A stretch of DNA of 32,005 nucleotides from Bacteroidales bacterium (GCA_023251515.1 JAHEYQ010000054.1:1-32005), one strand, 5' to 3'. Shown: positions 1 through 9,110, counted from the stretch's first letter. Notes: generated by a model not told the origin, from the sequence alone. Translations and numbers: made by a program.

Positions 1-361
1 TTAATGGTATTTTGAATTTAAAAGCTGGATTAAATGTAATAAATCCAAATTTAAAATTAAAATAAGGATTGGACTCAAAAGTATAGGAAGGAAAAGGACT
101 TTTTTCTGACTTGCTTGCACTTTGGTAAATACCCAAATCAGCAGAAAATTGCCAATATTCGTTATCAATAAAATCAAATGTAATAGCTTCGTAAATCCCA
201 GTAGAAGCATTAAAAACATGATCGTTGCATAAATGCGTATCTTCCCATGATTGATTAGATAAGCTGATTCCAGACTTTATTCCTATGCTTTTTATAATTT
301 GAGAATGAGAAAAACTATAACATAAAAAAAATATACCTATAATCGTAATTTTTAATTTCAT
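1..361 (-). CDS. Outer-membrane beta-barrel protein, paralog 1 (partial, 3' end outside window)
   Basis: The reading frame opens at an ATG (359-361, minus) and stays open to the left edge, giving about 120 residues without the C-terminus. The N-terminus is a signal peptide (MKLKITIIGIFFLCYSFSHS, then Q). The mature part closely copies the next gene upstream: both have QIIKSIGIKSGISLSNQSW, then a GxYE segment and a SADxGIY strand. Alternating hydrophobic/aromatic strands fit a small porin-like outer-membrane barrel of the Omp_beta-brl type. It starts 13 bases after the stop of the upstream paralog, so the two probably share a transcript. An AAGGA-like stretch lies about 9 bases before the ATG. 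The barrel class is inferred from strand pattern; the cargo or function is unknown. Confidence 0.75.
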   Translation of the reverse strand, partial: MKLKITIIGIFFLCYSFSHSQIIKSIGIKSGISLSNQSWEDTHLCNDHVFNASTGIYEAITFDFIDNEYWQFSADLGIYQSASKSEKSPFPSYTFESNPYFNFKFGFITFNPAFKFKIPL

Positions 362-374
362 ATATGATGATCCT

Positions 375-1034
375 TTATTTTTTAAAATAATATTTAACTC
401 CTAAACTGATGATATGATTATTAATTTTTACTACATCTTGTGTTATATTATCTTCTGTGACTGGTATAAGAGCTGCCTGGTCAATAATATTTGTAAAATT
501 ATATAGATATTGATATTCAGCAATTAATGCTATTTTGTTAATGAGATAATTTATACCGATTCCTGTATTAAACCCAAACTGTAAAGGTTTTAATACCGTT
601 TTATCACTAACATTTACTTCTGATAACTCTTTTATAAAATAATCGATTCGTGGTCCAATTGTTATGTATGGAGTAAAATGATAAAAATCCGTTTTTAATT
701 TTATATTTGGGCTAAATGTGAGAAAGCTAAGTTTGTTTGTAAAGTAATTGACTTCATGAGTATGCATTTCGTCATTTAAGCTTTTGCCACGACTCTTATA
801 AATCCCAAAATCAGCAGACAAATCCCAGTGTTTTTTTATAATAAAATCTGCGGTTAATACTTCGTATAAACCAACTGAACTTTTTATCGATAATATTTGG
901 TAATATGGAGAATAATCCCATGATTGATTAGATAAACTGATTCCAGATTTTATTCCGATACTTTTTATTATCTGACCTTTAACAAAGCTAAAGGAACTGA
1001 AAATTAAAATCAGGATAATAATTTTTTTCTTCAT
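375..1034 (-). CDS. Outer-membrane beta-barrel protein, paralog 2
   Basis: A 219-residue protein from the ATG at 1032-1034. The frame stays open upstream to 1133, but that extension runs through the pckA terminator and is not credible; the chosen start gives a clean signal peptide (MKKKIIILILIFSSFSFVKG, cleavage before Q). The mature protein is built of amphipathic strands such as LSADFGIY, FTPYITIGPRIDYFI, FNTGIGINYLI and IALIAEYQYLY. It ends in SLGVKYYFKK, a typical barrel last strand with aromatic residues. It probably sits in the outer membrane as an 8-10 strand barrel. It is the tandem paralog of the partial gene that follows it. No specific function can be assigned. Confidence 0.8.
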   Translation of the reverse strand: MKKKIIILILIFSSFSFVKGQIIKSIGIKSGISLSNQSWDYSPYYQILSIKSSVGLYEVLTADFIIKKHWDLSADFGIYKSRGKSLNDEMHTHEVNYFTNKLSFLTFSPNIKLKTDFYHFTPYITIGPRIDYFIKELSEVNVSDKTVLKPLQFGFNTGIGINYLINKIALIAEYQYLYNFTNIIDQAALIPVTEDNITQDVVKINNHIISLGVKYYFKK

Positions 1035-1097
1035 TTTTTTAATTTTTAATTGTTTATTAATTAACAACGAAATTACAATAAAAAAATTATTTAAAGC

Positions 1098-1138
1098 AAA
1101 AAAAATCGGGTTGTAGATTTTTTCATCTAACAACCCGA
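1098..1138 (-). terminator. Intrinsic terminator of pckA
   Basis: TCGGGTTG (1106-1113) pairs with CAACCCGA (1131-1138), extended inward by AGAT/ATCT around a small bulge. On the minus strand it is followed by eight T (1098-1105). It lies just after the PEP carboxykinase stop codon. Confidence 0.85.
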
Positions 1139-1159
1139 AAATATTTGTAAATCAGATTT

Positions 1160-2785
1160 TTATAACTGAGGACCTGCAGCTATCAATCGTTTTCCTTCAT
1201 CATTATCAGTAAAACTTTCGAAATTTTTGATGAATTTTTCGCCCAAATTACGTGCAGCTACATCCCATTCAGCAGGATTAGCCCATAAATTACGTGGATT
1301 GAGTAATTCAGGTTTAACATTGTTTACGGCTTTAGGAATTGCAAAACCAAATACCGGTAAAGTATCATATTCAGCATTATCCAATGAACCATCAAGTATT
1401 GCATCAATAATAGCACGAGTTGATGGAATGTCAATTCTGCGACCAACGCCATAAGGGCCACCAATCCATCCTGTATTTACCAGATATGCGGTTGATCCAT
1501 GCGCTTCAATTTTACGGGCTAACTCTCTGGCATAAACAGTAGGGTGCAAAAGTAGGAATGCAGCTCCAAAACAAGAAGAAAAAGTTGGAGTAGGTTCTTT
1601 GATTCCTCTTTCTGTACCGGCAACTTTTGCTGTATAACCACTTAAAAACTGATACATTGTCTGATCGTTAGTTAGTTTGGAAACCGGAGGCAATACACCA
1701 AAAGCATCTGCAGTAAGGAAGATAATTTTCTTGGCATGTCCACCTTTTGAAACAGGTTTAACGATATTGTTAATATGATAAATAGGATATGAAACACGGG
1801 TATTTTCTGTTTTAGATCCATCGGCAAATAAAATCTCACTGGTTTTTTCATCAAAAGCAACATTTTCCAATAAAGCATCGCGTTTGATTGAGTTGTAAAT
1901 GTCTGGTTCGTTTTCTTTGCTCAGGTTAATACATTTGGCATAACATCCTCCTTCAAAGTTAAATACGCCATTATCATCCCAACCGTGCTCGTCGTCTCCG
2001 ATCAATAAACGCTTTGGATCTGCAGATAAAGTGGTTTTACCAGTTCCTGATAATCCAAAGAAAACAGCAGTATCTCCGTCTTTTCCCATATTAGCAGAAC
2101 AATGCATTGAGGCAATACCTTTTAAAGGTAAAAAATAATTCATGATTGAGAAAAACCCTTTTTTAATTTCGCCACCATACCAAGTCCCGCCAACTACCGC
2201 ACGACGTTCTTTAATGTTGAATACTGTATAAACATCACTGTGCATATTGTGTTCCTGCCATTTTTTATTGGTGGTTTTACAAGCATTAAGCATCACAAAA
2301 TCAGGAACAAAATCTTTTAGTTCTTCTTCAGTTGGTCTGATAAACATATTTTTTACAAAATGTGCCATCCACGCAACTTCTGTAATTACTCTGATTTTTA
2401 AGCGGGTATCTTCATTAGTGCCGGCAAAACCGTCCATCACATAAATTCTTTTTCCATTTAATTGATTTACTGAGTTTTCATATAAATCATTCCAAACTTC
2501 TTCTGATACTGGTTTGTTATCAGAAGATTTTCTTAATGGATTTGCCCACCAGACATTGCTTTTCGATTCGTCTTCCTGAACAATGTATTTGTCCTTTGGC
2601 GAACGACCAGTATATATTCCGGTATCGACAGTTACAGCCCCTGTATTGGTTAAAAATCCTTTTTCAAAACCTTGTAATTCAGGATTGGTTTCATGTTTAA
2701 ATAATTCATCATACGAGAGGTTATAATATATTTCTTCCACTCGATCTAAACCATAAGTTTTTAATGCATTTTTGATTCTTTCCAT
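1160..2785 (-). CDS. pckA: Phosphoenolpyruvate carboxykinase (ATP)
   Basis: ATP-dependent PEP carboxykinase (EC 4.1.1.49) interconverts oxaloacetate + ATP and PEP + CO2 + ADP in the cytoplasm. It serves gluconeogenesis or, in fermenting Bacteroidota, CO2-fixing succinate production. The 541-residue length matches the family (E. coli about 540). Visible signatures are RSPKDK (61-66), the GGTWYGGE kinase-1a region (199-206), the P-loop GLSGTGKT (244-251), and GDDEHGWDD (from 263) with the metal-binding acidic residues. A strong hairpin terminator follows. Upstream, divergent malic enzyme shares a 266-bp regulatory region. A perfect palindrome with a TCAACA-N5-TGTTGA core lies about 38 bases before the start codon and is a candidate operator. 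Confidence 0.98.
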   Translation of the reverse strand: MERIKNALKTYGLDRVEEIYYNLSYDELFKHETNPELQGFEKGFLTNTGAVTVDTGIYTGRSPKDKYIVQEDESKSNVWWANPLRKSSDNKPVSEEVWNDLYENSVNQLNGKRIYVMDGFAGTNEDTRLKIRVITEVAWMAHFVKNMFIRPTEEELKDFVPDFVMLNACKTTNKKWQEHNMHSDVYTVFNIKERRAVVGGTWYGGEIKKGFFSIMNYFLPLKGIASMHCSANMGKDGDTAVFFGLSGTGKTTLSADPKRLLIGDDEHGWDDNGVFNFEGGCYAKCINLSKENEPDIYNSIKRDALLENVAFDEKTSEILFADGSKTENTRVSYPIYHINNIVKPVSKGGHAKKIIFLTADAFGVLPPVSKLTNDQTMYQFLSGYTAKVAGTERGIKEPTPTFSSCFGAAFLLLHPTVYARELARKIEAHGSTAYLVNTGWIGGPYGVGRRIDIPSTRAIIDAILDGSLDNAEYDTLPVFGFAIPKAVNNVKPELLNPRNLWANPAEWDVAARNLGEKFIKNFESFTDNDEGKRLIAAGPQL

Positions 2786-2817
2786 ATTCTTAGTATATAA
2801 TATAAACTTTGAAATTT

Positions 2818-2983
2818 AAAAATCAACATTAAATGTTGATTTTTTTATTTACATAATTAAATAATAAAATTTATCAACACTTTGTATTTCAGCTATTTTA
2901 ATTACAATTGATATTGATTTTTTATGTTTTTTATGTTTAACAAAAATACAATTTTTTTAAATTCAACAACAATAAAATGTTGA
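2818..2983. promoter_or_regulatory. Cluster of TCAACA/TGTTGA half-sites between pckA and malic enzyme
   Basis: Palindrome 1 has arms AATCAACATT (2821-2830) and AATGTTGATT (2832-2841), with the core TCAACA-N5-TGTTGA at 2823-2839. A lone TCAACA is at 2874-2879. Palindrome 2 is TCAACA-N9-TGTTGA (2963-2983). Five copies of one half-site in about 160 bases of a divergent promoter region suggest binding sites for one regulator of both genes. Palindrome 1 with its T-run could instead be a hairpin, but no plus-strand gene ends there. The regulator is unknown. Confidence 0.5.
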
Positions 2984-3025
2984 TATTTTTTTTAAAAAAC
3001 TTAACATTTAATTTAATAGTATGAT

Positions 3026-3033
3026 TATCTTTG
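3026..3033 (+). promoter_or_regulatory. -7 box of the malic enzyme promoter
   Basis: TATCTTTG is an exact match to the Bacteroidota -7 consensus TAnnTTTG, 18 bases before the ATG at 3052. No clear -33 TTTG is seen. Its position rules out translation starts upstream of 3052. Confidence 0.6.
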
Positions 3034-3051
3034 TATAATAATAATATTTGC

Positions 3052-4506
3052 ATGGAAAAGTTAAAAATTGATTTGGAAAATCTGGATAATGTATTTCCGG
3101 ATGATTTTAGTCCTGAACAAATAGCAAAAGCTAAAACTCTTTTTCTTAAAGAGTTATCAGAAAAAGCACATCAGTTTTATGGAGGTAAAATACAAACTGT
3201 TCCTAAAGCTCCTGTTTTGGGGTTTAACTGGTTTAATGTTTGGTACACTCCGGGTGTATCAAGAGTTTCAACTAATATCAGAGATGACCACAATACTTCT
3301 TACGACTTGTCAAATAGAGGAAACTTAGTAGCAGTTGTGAGTGATTCTACCAGAGTTTTAGGCGACGGAGATTGTACGCCTTCTGGTGGTTTAGGTGTTA
3401 TGGAAGGCAAAGCTTTCCTGATGAAGTATCTTGGAGGAGTTGATGCTGTTGCGTTGTGCATCGACAGTAAGGATGAAACAGGTAAAAATAATCCTGATAA
3501 GATTATTGACTTTGTGAAAATGGCTCAACATAGTTTTGGTGCTGTTAATCTTGAAGATATTTCTCAGCCAAATTGCTTCAAAGTTCTGGATGTTTTGCGT
3601 GAAGAATGTGAAATTCCGGTTTGGCACGATGATGCTCAGGGAACTGCCTGTGTTACTTTGGCTGGTTTGCTTAATGCTTTAAAGCTTACAAATCGAAAAA
3701 TTAAAGATACAAAAATCGTTTTGTATGGCGCAGGAGCATCTAATACAACTATTGCACGTTTGATTATAGCTGACGGTGCAAAAGCTGAAAATCTGATAAT
3801 GTTCGATTCAAAAGGTTCTTTAAATATTGATCGTAAAGACATTGAAGATGATAAACGTTTTTATCGTAAGTGGGAATTATGCTTAACTACCAATAAAAAT
3901 AATGTAAAAACAATGGAAGAAGCCATGAAAGGTGCTGATGTTCTGATTTCTTTATCAACACCTGGTCCTGATACCATTAAGAAAGAATGGATACAGTTAA
4001 TGGCTGAAAAATCAATTGTTTTTGTTTGTGCAAATCCGGTTCCTGAAATTTATCCTTATGCAGCAAAAGAAGCTGGTGCTTATATAGTTGCAACAGGAAG
4101 AGGTGATTTTCCTAATCAGGTAAATAACTCTATCGGTTTTCCTGGAATTTTAAAAGGTGCTTTGATGGTTAGAGCCAAAAAAATTACTGATAATATGGCA
4201 ATTGCAGCCGCTCATTCATTAGCCGATTTTGCTGAAAGAAGAGGAATTGATATTGAGAATATTGTTCCTAACATGGAAGAGGCAGAAGTTTTTCCGAGAG
4301 AAGCAGCTGATGTGGCTATGCAGGCCATAAAAGATGGGGTTGCCCGAGTGATTATTTCTGAAGAGCAGGCTTTTGAAATTGCAAAAAAAGATATTGAATA
4401 TTCCCGTAGTTTGGTAAAAAATCTTACAAATGAAGGTTTTATAAGTGATCCACCTCAGGAAATGCTTGAAGATGCATTGAAATGGGCTATAGATCAGGTT
4501 AAGTAA
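3052..4506 (+). CDS. NAD(P)-dependent malic enzyme
   Basis: Oxidative decarboxylation of malate to pyruvate, or the reverse, feeding C4/C3 interconversion together with the divergent pckA. The protein has 484 residues. A 70-residue N-terminal part precedes the malic domain: YTPGVS with catalytic Tyr65, SDSTRVLGDGD (98-108), catalytic Lys120 in MEGKAFL, metal-binding EDISQPNCF (168-176) and HDDAQGTA (192-199). The Rossmann NAD-binding domain follows with GAGASN (226-231). The C-terminal region is about 80 residues longer than the shortest bacterial enzymes. The frame is open from 3031 via TTG, but a promoter box lies there, so the ATG at 3052 is the start. NAD versus NADP preference cannot be read here. 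Confidence 0.95.
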   Translation: MEKLKIDLENLDNVFPDDFSPEQIAKAKTLFLKELSEKAHQFYGGKIQTVPKAPVLGFNWFNVWYTPGVSRVSTNIRDDHNTSYDLSNRGNLVAVVSDSTRVLGDGDCTPSGGLGVMEGKAFLMKYLGGVDAVALCIDSKDETGKNNPDKIIDFVKMAQHSFGAVNLEDISQPNCFKVLDVLREECEIPVWHDDAQGTACVTLAGLLNALKLTNRKIKDTKIVLYGAGASNTTIARLIIADGAKAENLIMFDSKGSLNIDRKDIEDDKRFYRKWELCLTTNKNNVKTMEEAMKGADVLISLSTPGPDTIKKEWIQLMAEKSIVFVCANPVPEIYPYAAKEAGAYIVATGRGDFPNQVNNSIGFPGILKGALMVRAKKITDNMAIAAAHSLADFAERRGIDIENIVPNMEEAEVFPREAADVAMQAIKDGVARVIISEEQAFEIAKKDIEYSRSLVKNLTNEGFISDPPQEMLEDALKWAIDQVK

Positions 4507-4526
4507 AAAATCTATTTTTGTTATTT

Positions 4527-4557
4527 AAAGGTCATATTGTTATTCAGTATGACCTTT
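4527..4557 (+). terminator. Intrinsic terminator of malic enzyme
   Basis: AAAGGTCATA (4527-4536) pairs with TATGACCTTT (4548-4557) and is followed by more T. The T-run overlaps the stop codon of the convergent deacylase gene (4559-4561). Confidence 0.85.
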
Positions 4558-4558
4558 T

Positions 4559-5056
4559 TTAATATAATTTCAGAAACTCATAAGTATTTCCAGTCCAGTT
4601 CATATATCTTAAAAATCCCTCGTAAGGGATTACCAAGGAAGCAGTATTGATATTGGGATGAAAGCTGATTCTTTCTGCATTTTGCAGGTTTTCATCAATA
4701 AAAACATGTACATGATTTGTCTTGTCATTTATCAATCCAAAAGGAGAAACCGAGCCGGGTGTAAGGCCTAAATGTTTCATCATGCGTTCGTCGGAAGCAA
4801 AAGTGATTTTTCCTTGTTTTAATTTGGATTCTAAATCTTTAATTGCTAATGTCTGATAAAACTCGAGTAAAACCAGAAAATGCTTATTCCCTTTGTGATT
4901 TCTAAAAAAAAGATTCTTACAATGTGCTGCTTCAATATCTTTCCAATATAGTTGAGCTTCTTTCACTGTAGGAACAGGCGGATGTTCGTAATAATCAAAT
5001 GGTATATCCAGTTGCTTAAGAATTTCGTAAACTTCTGCTTGTCCTCTGTAATTCAC
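4559..5056 (-). CDS. Prolyl-tRNA editing deacylase, YbaK/PrdX-type
   Basis: A stand-alone YbaK/aminoacyl-tRNA-editing domain of 165 residues. It hydrolyses mischarged tRNA(Pro), most likely Ala-tRNA(Pro), in the cytoplasm. It resembles the PrdX/ProXp-ala branch: an N-terminal helix, then YYEHPPVPTVKEA, the CKNLFFRN motif with the conserved Lys47, LGLTPGSVSPFGLIND (97-111), and a HVFIDENL strand. Ala specificity is by family analogy; Cys-tRNA(Pro) is the alternative. It starts 31 bases after the stop of the large FAD dehydrogenase and probably shares its transcript, with no obvious functional tie. Confidence 0.88.
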   Translation of the reverse strand: MNYRGQAEVYEILKQLDIPFDYYEHPPVPTVKEAQLYWKDIEAAHCKNLFFRNHKGNKHFLVLLEFYQTLAIKDLESKLKQGKITFASDERMMKHLGLTPGSVSPFGLINDKTNHVHVFIDENLQNAERISFHPNINTASLVIPYEGFLRYMNWTGNTYEFLKLY

Positions 5057-5087
5057 TATTCAATTATACCTTTAATCAATAACTTAT

Positions 5088-8018
5088 TTAATTCAAAGCT
5101 TCAAACATTATTTCCACAGGATGTAATGCTTCTCTGCCTGTACCATCTTTAATCTGGCAACGGCAACTTGTTCCCATTGCTGCAATGCTTGTTTCTGCCG
5201 GAGTATTTCTGATTGCCGGAAACAACACCAATTCACCAACCTGCATCGAGAGTTCATAATGTTCTTTTTCGTAACCAAATGAGCCTGCCATGCCGCAACA
5301 ACCTGAGGGTATTTCCTCAATGCTGTAATTTTCAGGAAAACTCAGCATTTTTTTAGTGGGTAAGGTAGAAGCAATGGATTTTTGCTGACAATGTCCATGT
5401 AATTTTATATTTTTACTTTCTTTTGTAAAATTTTCTTTGCTTATATTGCCTTTTTCTATTTCTCGAACAAAAAATTCGTCAAACAACAAAGCATTTTTAG
5501 CAAGATCTTTGGCTGTTGATTTAAGTTCTTTTCCAACCAAATCGGGATATTCGTCTCTGAAACTCAATATTGCCGATGGTTCAATTCCTATCAATGGCGT
5601 TTTCTCTGAAATAATATCCTTTAAAAACAAAACATTCTGAATGGCAATCTTACGGGCTGTTCTGATTAAACCTTTAGAAAGAAAGGTTCGTCCGCTTACC
5701 AGATGTTTTGGTATTACAACTTCATATCCAAGCTTTTCCAGTAATCTGATGGCTTTAATGCCGATATCCGATTCATTATAATTGGTAAATTCATCGGCAA
5801 ACAAATAAACTTTCCCATGCTTTACATTTGCGGTTGATGTATTCTTTTTAGCCCATTTCCGTAAAGTATGTTTTGACAATAAGGGTATATCACGCTTTTG
5901 CGAAAAGCCAAGTATTGATTTGGCAATTCCTGAAGTAAAAGCATTACTCATGAAAAAATTGGTGATAGGTCTGAAAATCATTCCTATTGCATTGATGTGA
6001 GATATGTATGCAATGGCTCGTGTTCTGAGTGGAATGCCGTTGGCATCGTAATAATGCTGTAAAAATTCAGCTTTTAGCTTGGCAACATCCACATTGGAAG
6101 GACATTCTGATTTGCATCCTTTGCATGATAGACACAAATCGAATACTTCATAAATTTCTTTATGATCAAATGGATTTGATTTTGTTGAGTTTGTCAGAAA
6201 ATCGCGAAGGATATTGGCACGGGCTCTGGTTGTTGAATTTTCATTTCGTGTTGCCATAAAACTCGGGCACATGGTTCCTCCAATAATTTCCGATTTTCGG
6301 CAATCAGCCGAACCATTACAACGCTCGGCTGCCTGTAGAATATTTTCATTTTCACCGAAATCGAAAATGGTTTCAAATTTGCGTTGAGGTTTACCGGGCT
6401 CATATCTTAAAAATTGATTCATTGGAGGTGTGTCCACAATTTTGTTGGGATTAAAGATATGATTTACATCCCAGCATTCCTTAATATCTTTAATAATCTG
6501 ATAATTTTTTTCGCCAATCATTAGCGGTATAAACTCTCCACGCAATCTGCCATCGCCATGCTCGCCACTTAAAGAACCTTTGTATTTTTTTACCAGTTTT
6601 GCTGTTTCTAAAGCAATGGTATGGAACAATTCCACATCTTTCGGATCTTTAAGGTTTAATACCGGTCGCAGATGCAATTCGCCGGTGGCAATGTGGGCAT
6701 AGTAAACACAATCAAGATTGTATTTCTTTAGAATTTCCTGAAATTCATCAATATATTCGGGTAAGACTTGTGGATTTACAGCGGTATCTTCTATTACCGG
6801 AACTGGCTTTGCATCGCCGGGAACATTTGATAATACTCCTAAGCCAGCTTTACGCAAATTCCATACTTTTTTTACATCATCGCCAAAAACTAATGGAAAA
6901 TGATAACCATAGCCAGCTTCACGCATTTCTTTTTCGAGACTTTCAGCAGCTTTCATAATTTCATCTTTGCTGTTCATGGCAAATTCTACAATGAGTAATG
7001 CAGCTGGATTGCCTTCTATAAAGAAACGGTTTTTGCTTTGTTCGATATTATCTTTGGTTAAATTCATGATAATATCATCCATCAATTCAATAGCGACCGG
7101 CTTGTGTTTCAGAGCAATGATATTTCCTTTTAAAGCATCTTTAAGTGTATGGCAATGAATGCAAACCAAAGCTACTTCTTTGGGTGGCAATGGAACCAGA
7201 TTTAATTTGATTTCAGTTGAAAATGCCAGGGTACCTTCAGAGCCAGCCAATAGCTTTGCAAAATTAAATTTCTCGCCATTTTCGGTAAATGGTTGCATAT
7301 CCATTAGCAAATCAATGGCATAACCGGTATTTCTTCTTTCGAGCGATTTATCGGGATATTGTGCAATAATTTCAGCCTGATTTTCTTTGTCTGATAATAC
7401 TTCGTTTATCTGCTGATAAATCTTGTTTTCGAGTTTATCTCCTATTTGTTTATTGATAAACTCATCTTTTGTTAAAGCTTTAAATTCAACTTCCGAACCA
7501 TCGCTCAGAAAAGCTTTTATTTCGAGTGTATGCTCGCGAGTACTGCCGTAAATAAGCGAATGTGCTCCGCATGAGTTGTTTCCGACCATTCCGCCTATCA
7601 TACAGCGGTTTGAGGTGGAAGTTTCGGGTCCGAAAAACAGGCCATTTTTGGTAACTATTTTATTTAGTTCGTCCAAAACAACACCCGGTTCAACACGAAC
7701 CCAATGTTCTTCTTCGTTGATTTCGAGAATACGACACATGTATTTTGAAACATCAACAATAACGCCACTACCTACTACCTGTCCGGCAAGCGAAGTACCT
7801 GCAGTACGAGGTATCAAAGGAACTTTGTTTTCGTTGGCAAACTTTATCAAAAGGGCAATATCTTCTTTGTCCTTAGGACGTACCACTGCCACAGGCATTT
7901 CGCGATAGGCTGAAGCATCAGTAGCATAAAGCAAACGCATGGTTTCTGCTGTATAAATATCACCTTTAAATGTTGGTTTAAGGTCGTATAATTTCAGATG
8001 TATATGTTGTAAATTCAT
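5088..8018 (-). CDS. FAD/Fe-S D-2-hydroxyacid dehydrogenase, YdiJ-like (probable D-2-hydroxyglutarate dehydrogenase)
   Basis: A 976-residue fusion of a flavoprotein and an iron-sulphur subunit. The N-terminal PCMH-type FAD-binding domain (about 40-270) contains PRTAGTSLAGQVVGSG and TSNRCMIGGMVGNNSCGAHS. The FAD-oxidase C-terminal domain (about 290-540) includes SGEHGDGRLRGEF, a signature of D-lactate/glycolate/2-hydroxyglutarate dehydrogenases. Then come cysteine clusters for [4Fe-4S] (CNGSADCRK...GGTMCP and CLSCKGCKSECPSNVD) and GlpC-like CCG modules (SGCCGMAGSFG and a GTSCRCQ segment). The order and size match E. coli YdiJ (about 1018 residues), known to oxidise D-2-hydroxyglutarate. D-lactate is the main alternative. 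Electrons probably go to the quinone pool. The deacylase follows in the same operon. Confidence 0.88.
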   Translation of the reverse strand: MNLQHIHLKLYDLKPTFKGDIYTAETMRLLYATDASAYREMPVAVVRPKDKEDIALLIKFANENKVPLIPRTAGTSLAGQVVGSGVIVDVSKYMCRILEINEEEHWVRVEPGVVLDELNKIVTKNGLFFGPETSTSNRCMIGGMVGNNSCGAHSLIYGSTREHTLEIKAFLSDGSEVEFKALTKDEFINKQIGDKLENKIYQQINEVLSDKENQAEIIAQYPDKSLERRNTGYAIDLLMDMQPFTENGEKFNFAKLLAGSEGTLAFSTEIKLNLVPLPPKEVALVCIHCHTLKDALKGNIIALKHKPVAIELMDDIIMNLTKDNIEQSKNRFFIEGNPAALLIVEFAMNSKDEIMKAAESLEKEMREAGYGYHFPLVFGDDVKKVWNLRKAGLGVLSNVPGDAKPVPVIEDTAVNPQVLPEYIDEFQEILKKYNLDCVYYAHIATGELHLRPVLNLKDPKDVELFHTIALETAKLVKKYKGSLSGEHGDGRLRGEFIPLMIGEKNYQIIKDIKECWDVNHIFNPNKIVDTPPMNQFLRYEPGKPQRKFETIFDFGENENILQAAERCNGSADCRKSEIIGGTMCPSFMATRNENSTTRARANILRDFLTNSTKSNPFDHKEIYEVFDLCLSCKGCKSECPSNVDVAKLKAEFLQHYYDANGIPLRTRAIAYISHINAIGMIFRPITNFFMSNAFTSGIAKSILGFSQKRDIPLLSKHTLRKWAKKNTSTANVKHGKVYLFADEFTNYNESDIGIKAIRLLEKLGYEVVIPKHLVSGRTFLSKGLIRTARKIAIQNVLFLKDIISEKTPLIGIEPSAILSFRDEYPDLVGKELKSTAKDLAKNALLFDEFFVREIEKGNISKENFTKESKNIKLHGHCQQKSIASTLPTKKMLSFPENYSIEEIPSGCCGMAGSFGYEKEHYELSMQVGELVLFPAIRNTPAETSIAAMGTSCRCQIKDGTGREALHPVEIMFEALN

Positions 8019-8239
8019 GGTACTTGTCGTAATATCAATAAAATAAAAAATAAAACTTTTGCAAAGTTTGAGGCTACTAAGTTAAGGAAATTTTTCGATT
8101 GGATTGAAATGAAATATTTACTAAGACAATACGATGGTTTTTCAACAACTTATGTGGTTTCCCATTTGGTTTAAAATTCCATTCATTTTCTCAAATATTT
8201 TTTCTTTGCAAATGAGTTTATTATTTTAAAACATTCAAT

Positions 8240-8247
8240 TACTTTTG
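8240..8247 (+). promoter_or_regulatory. -7 box of the comB-like gene
   Basis: TACTTTTG matches TAnnTTTG, 22 bases before the ATG at 8270. No good -33 element is seen at the expected distance. Confidence 0.45.
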
Positions 8248-8269
8248 CATATTAAATATTACTTGAAAA

Positions 8270-8983
8270 ATGAATACAATAGAAGTGTGTTTTACACCCA
8301 AATTATATAGCGAAATAATTACCAAAGAGAACTTTATAGTGGTGATGGTAGATATTTTGCGTGCCAGCACATCTATTTGTGCAGCTTTTGCCAACGGAGT
8401 TGAAAGCATAATACCTGTGGCCTCATTAGACGAAGCCCGTGATTATAAAAATAAGGGTTTTCTGGTAGCGTCGGAACGCGAAGGTGTGGTGCTGGGCTTT
8501 GCCGATTTTGGCAATTCAGCCTTTAACTTTATGACTGAAGCTGTGGTGGGCAAAACCATTGCCTACAGCACTACCAATGGCACTCAAGCTATTGAGCTGG
8601 CAAAAAATGCCGAAGGACTCACGGTAGGTTCGTTTTCCAATCTGGATGCACTTAGCAAATGGCTTAGCGTACAACAGAAAAATGTGGTGATATTGTGTGC
8701 CGGATGGAAAAACAAATTCAATCTGGAGGATTCGATATTTGCAGGAGCACTTTGCAAAGAATTACTAAAAACCAATGCCTTCGAATGCAATTGCGACTCA
8801 GCTGAGGCTGCACTTGATTTGTGGAGCATAGCCCGCAACAACCCGCTGGAATATATTCAAAAAGCGGCTCATCGCGAACGTTTGCGAAAATTGGGACTTG
8901 ATGATGTGCTGGAATATACCTTTGAACTGAATACCGCCAATGTAGTTCCGGTGCTGGTAGATGGAGTACTAAGAAAAGTGTAA
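8270..8983 (+). CDS. comB: ComB-family 2-phosphosulfolactate phosphatase
   Basis: A 237-residue protein of the ComB family (EC 3.1.3.71), which removes phosphate from 2-phosphosulfolactate. Family marks are VDILRASTSICAAFANG near the N-terminus, ASERxGxxxxGFxxGNSxxxF, the YSTTNGTQA loop, and ILCAGWKNKFNLEDSIFAGAL. Length fits the family (about 230-240). In methanogens the product leads to coenzyme M; Bacteroidota carry the gene without that pathway, so the substrate here may feed sulfolactate or sulfonolipid metabolism (inference). The gene is clearly richer in G+C than its neighbours: the 60 bases from 8461 are about 57% G+C. It is followed by a terminator that is also one of a pair of direct repeats. 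Confidence 0.88.
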   Translation: MNTIEVCFTPKLYSEIITKENFIVVMVDILRASTSICAAFANGVESIIPVASLDEARDYKNKGFLVASEREGVVLGFADFGNSAFNFMTEAVVGKTIAYSTTNGTQAIELAKNAEGLTVGSFSNLDALSKWLSVQQKNVVILCAGWKNKFNLEDSIFAGALCKELLKTNAFECNCDSAEAALDLWSIARNNPLEYIQKAAHRERLRKLGLDDVLEYTFELNTANVVPVLVDGVLRKV

Positions 8984-9023
8984 TTCCAATAAAGCAAAAG
9001 CATATAAACGATGATTCAATGCT

Positions 9024-9086
9024 ACTTTAGGTGCTTAATTTCAACTTTATAATAAAGCGAAAAGCCTGCATAATTTGCGGGCTTTT
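9024..9086 (+). repeat. 63-bp direct repeat R1, with terminator after comB
   Basis: Starts ACTTTAGGTGCTTAATTTCAA and matches R2 (9675-9737) with only 3 mismatches over 63 bases. Its right half is a hairpin: AAAAGCCTGC (9060-9069) with GCGGGCTTTT (9077-9086, one G.T pair). It terminates comB. R1 and R2 bracket the toxin-antitoxin pair. Confidence 0.9.
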
Positions 9087-9110
9087 ATATTTAATTGATG
9101 ATAAAATTTG

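Noticed and set aside
1035..1133. 33-residue N-terminal extension of the second barrel protein
   Set aside because: It would run through the pckA terminator hairpin and hide the signal peptide.
2820..2847. Palindrome plus T-run as a plus-strand terminator
   Set aside because: No plus-strand gene ends upstream (pckA is on the minus strand), and the same half-site recurs three more times, so an operator role fits better.
3031..3051. TTG start seven codons upstream of malic enzyme
   Set aside because: The region contains the -7 promoter box, so it is not expected to be in the coding part of the message.
8584..8841. 85-residue frame opposite comB
   Set aside because: Antisense shadow of a well-supported gene whose higher G+C makes chance open frames longer.
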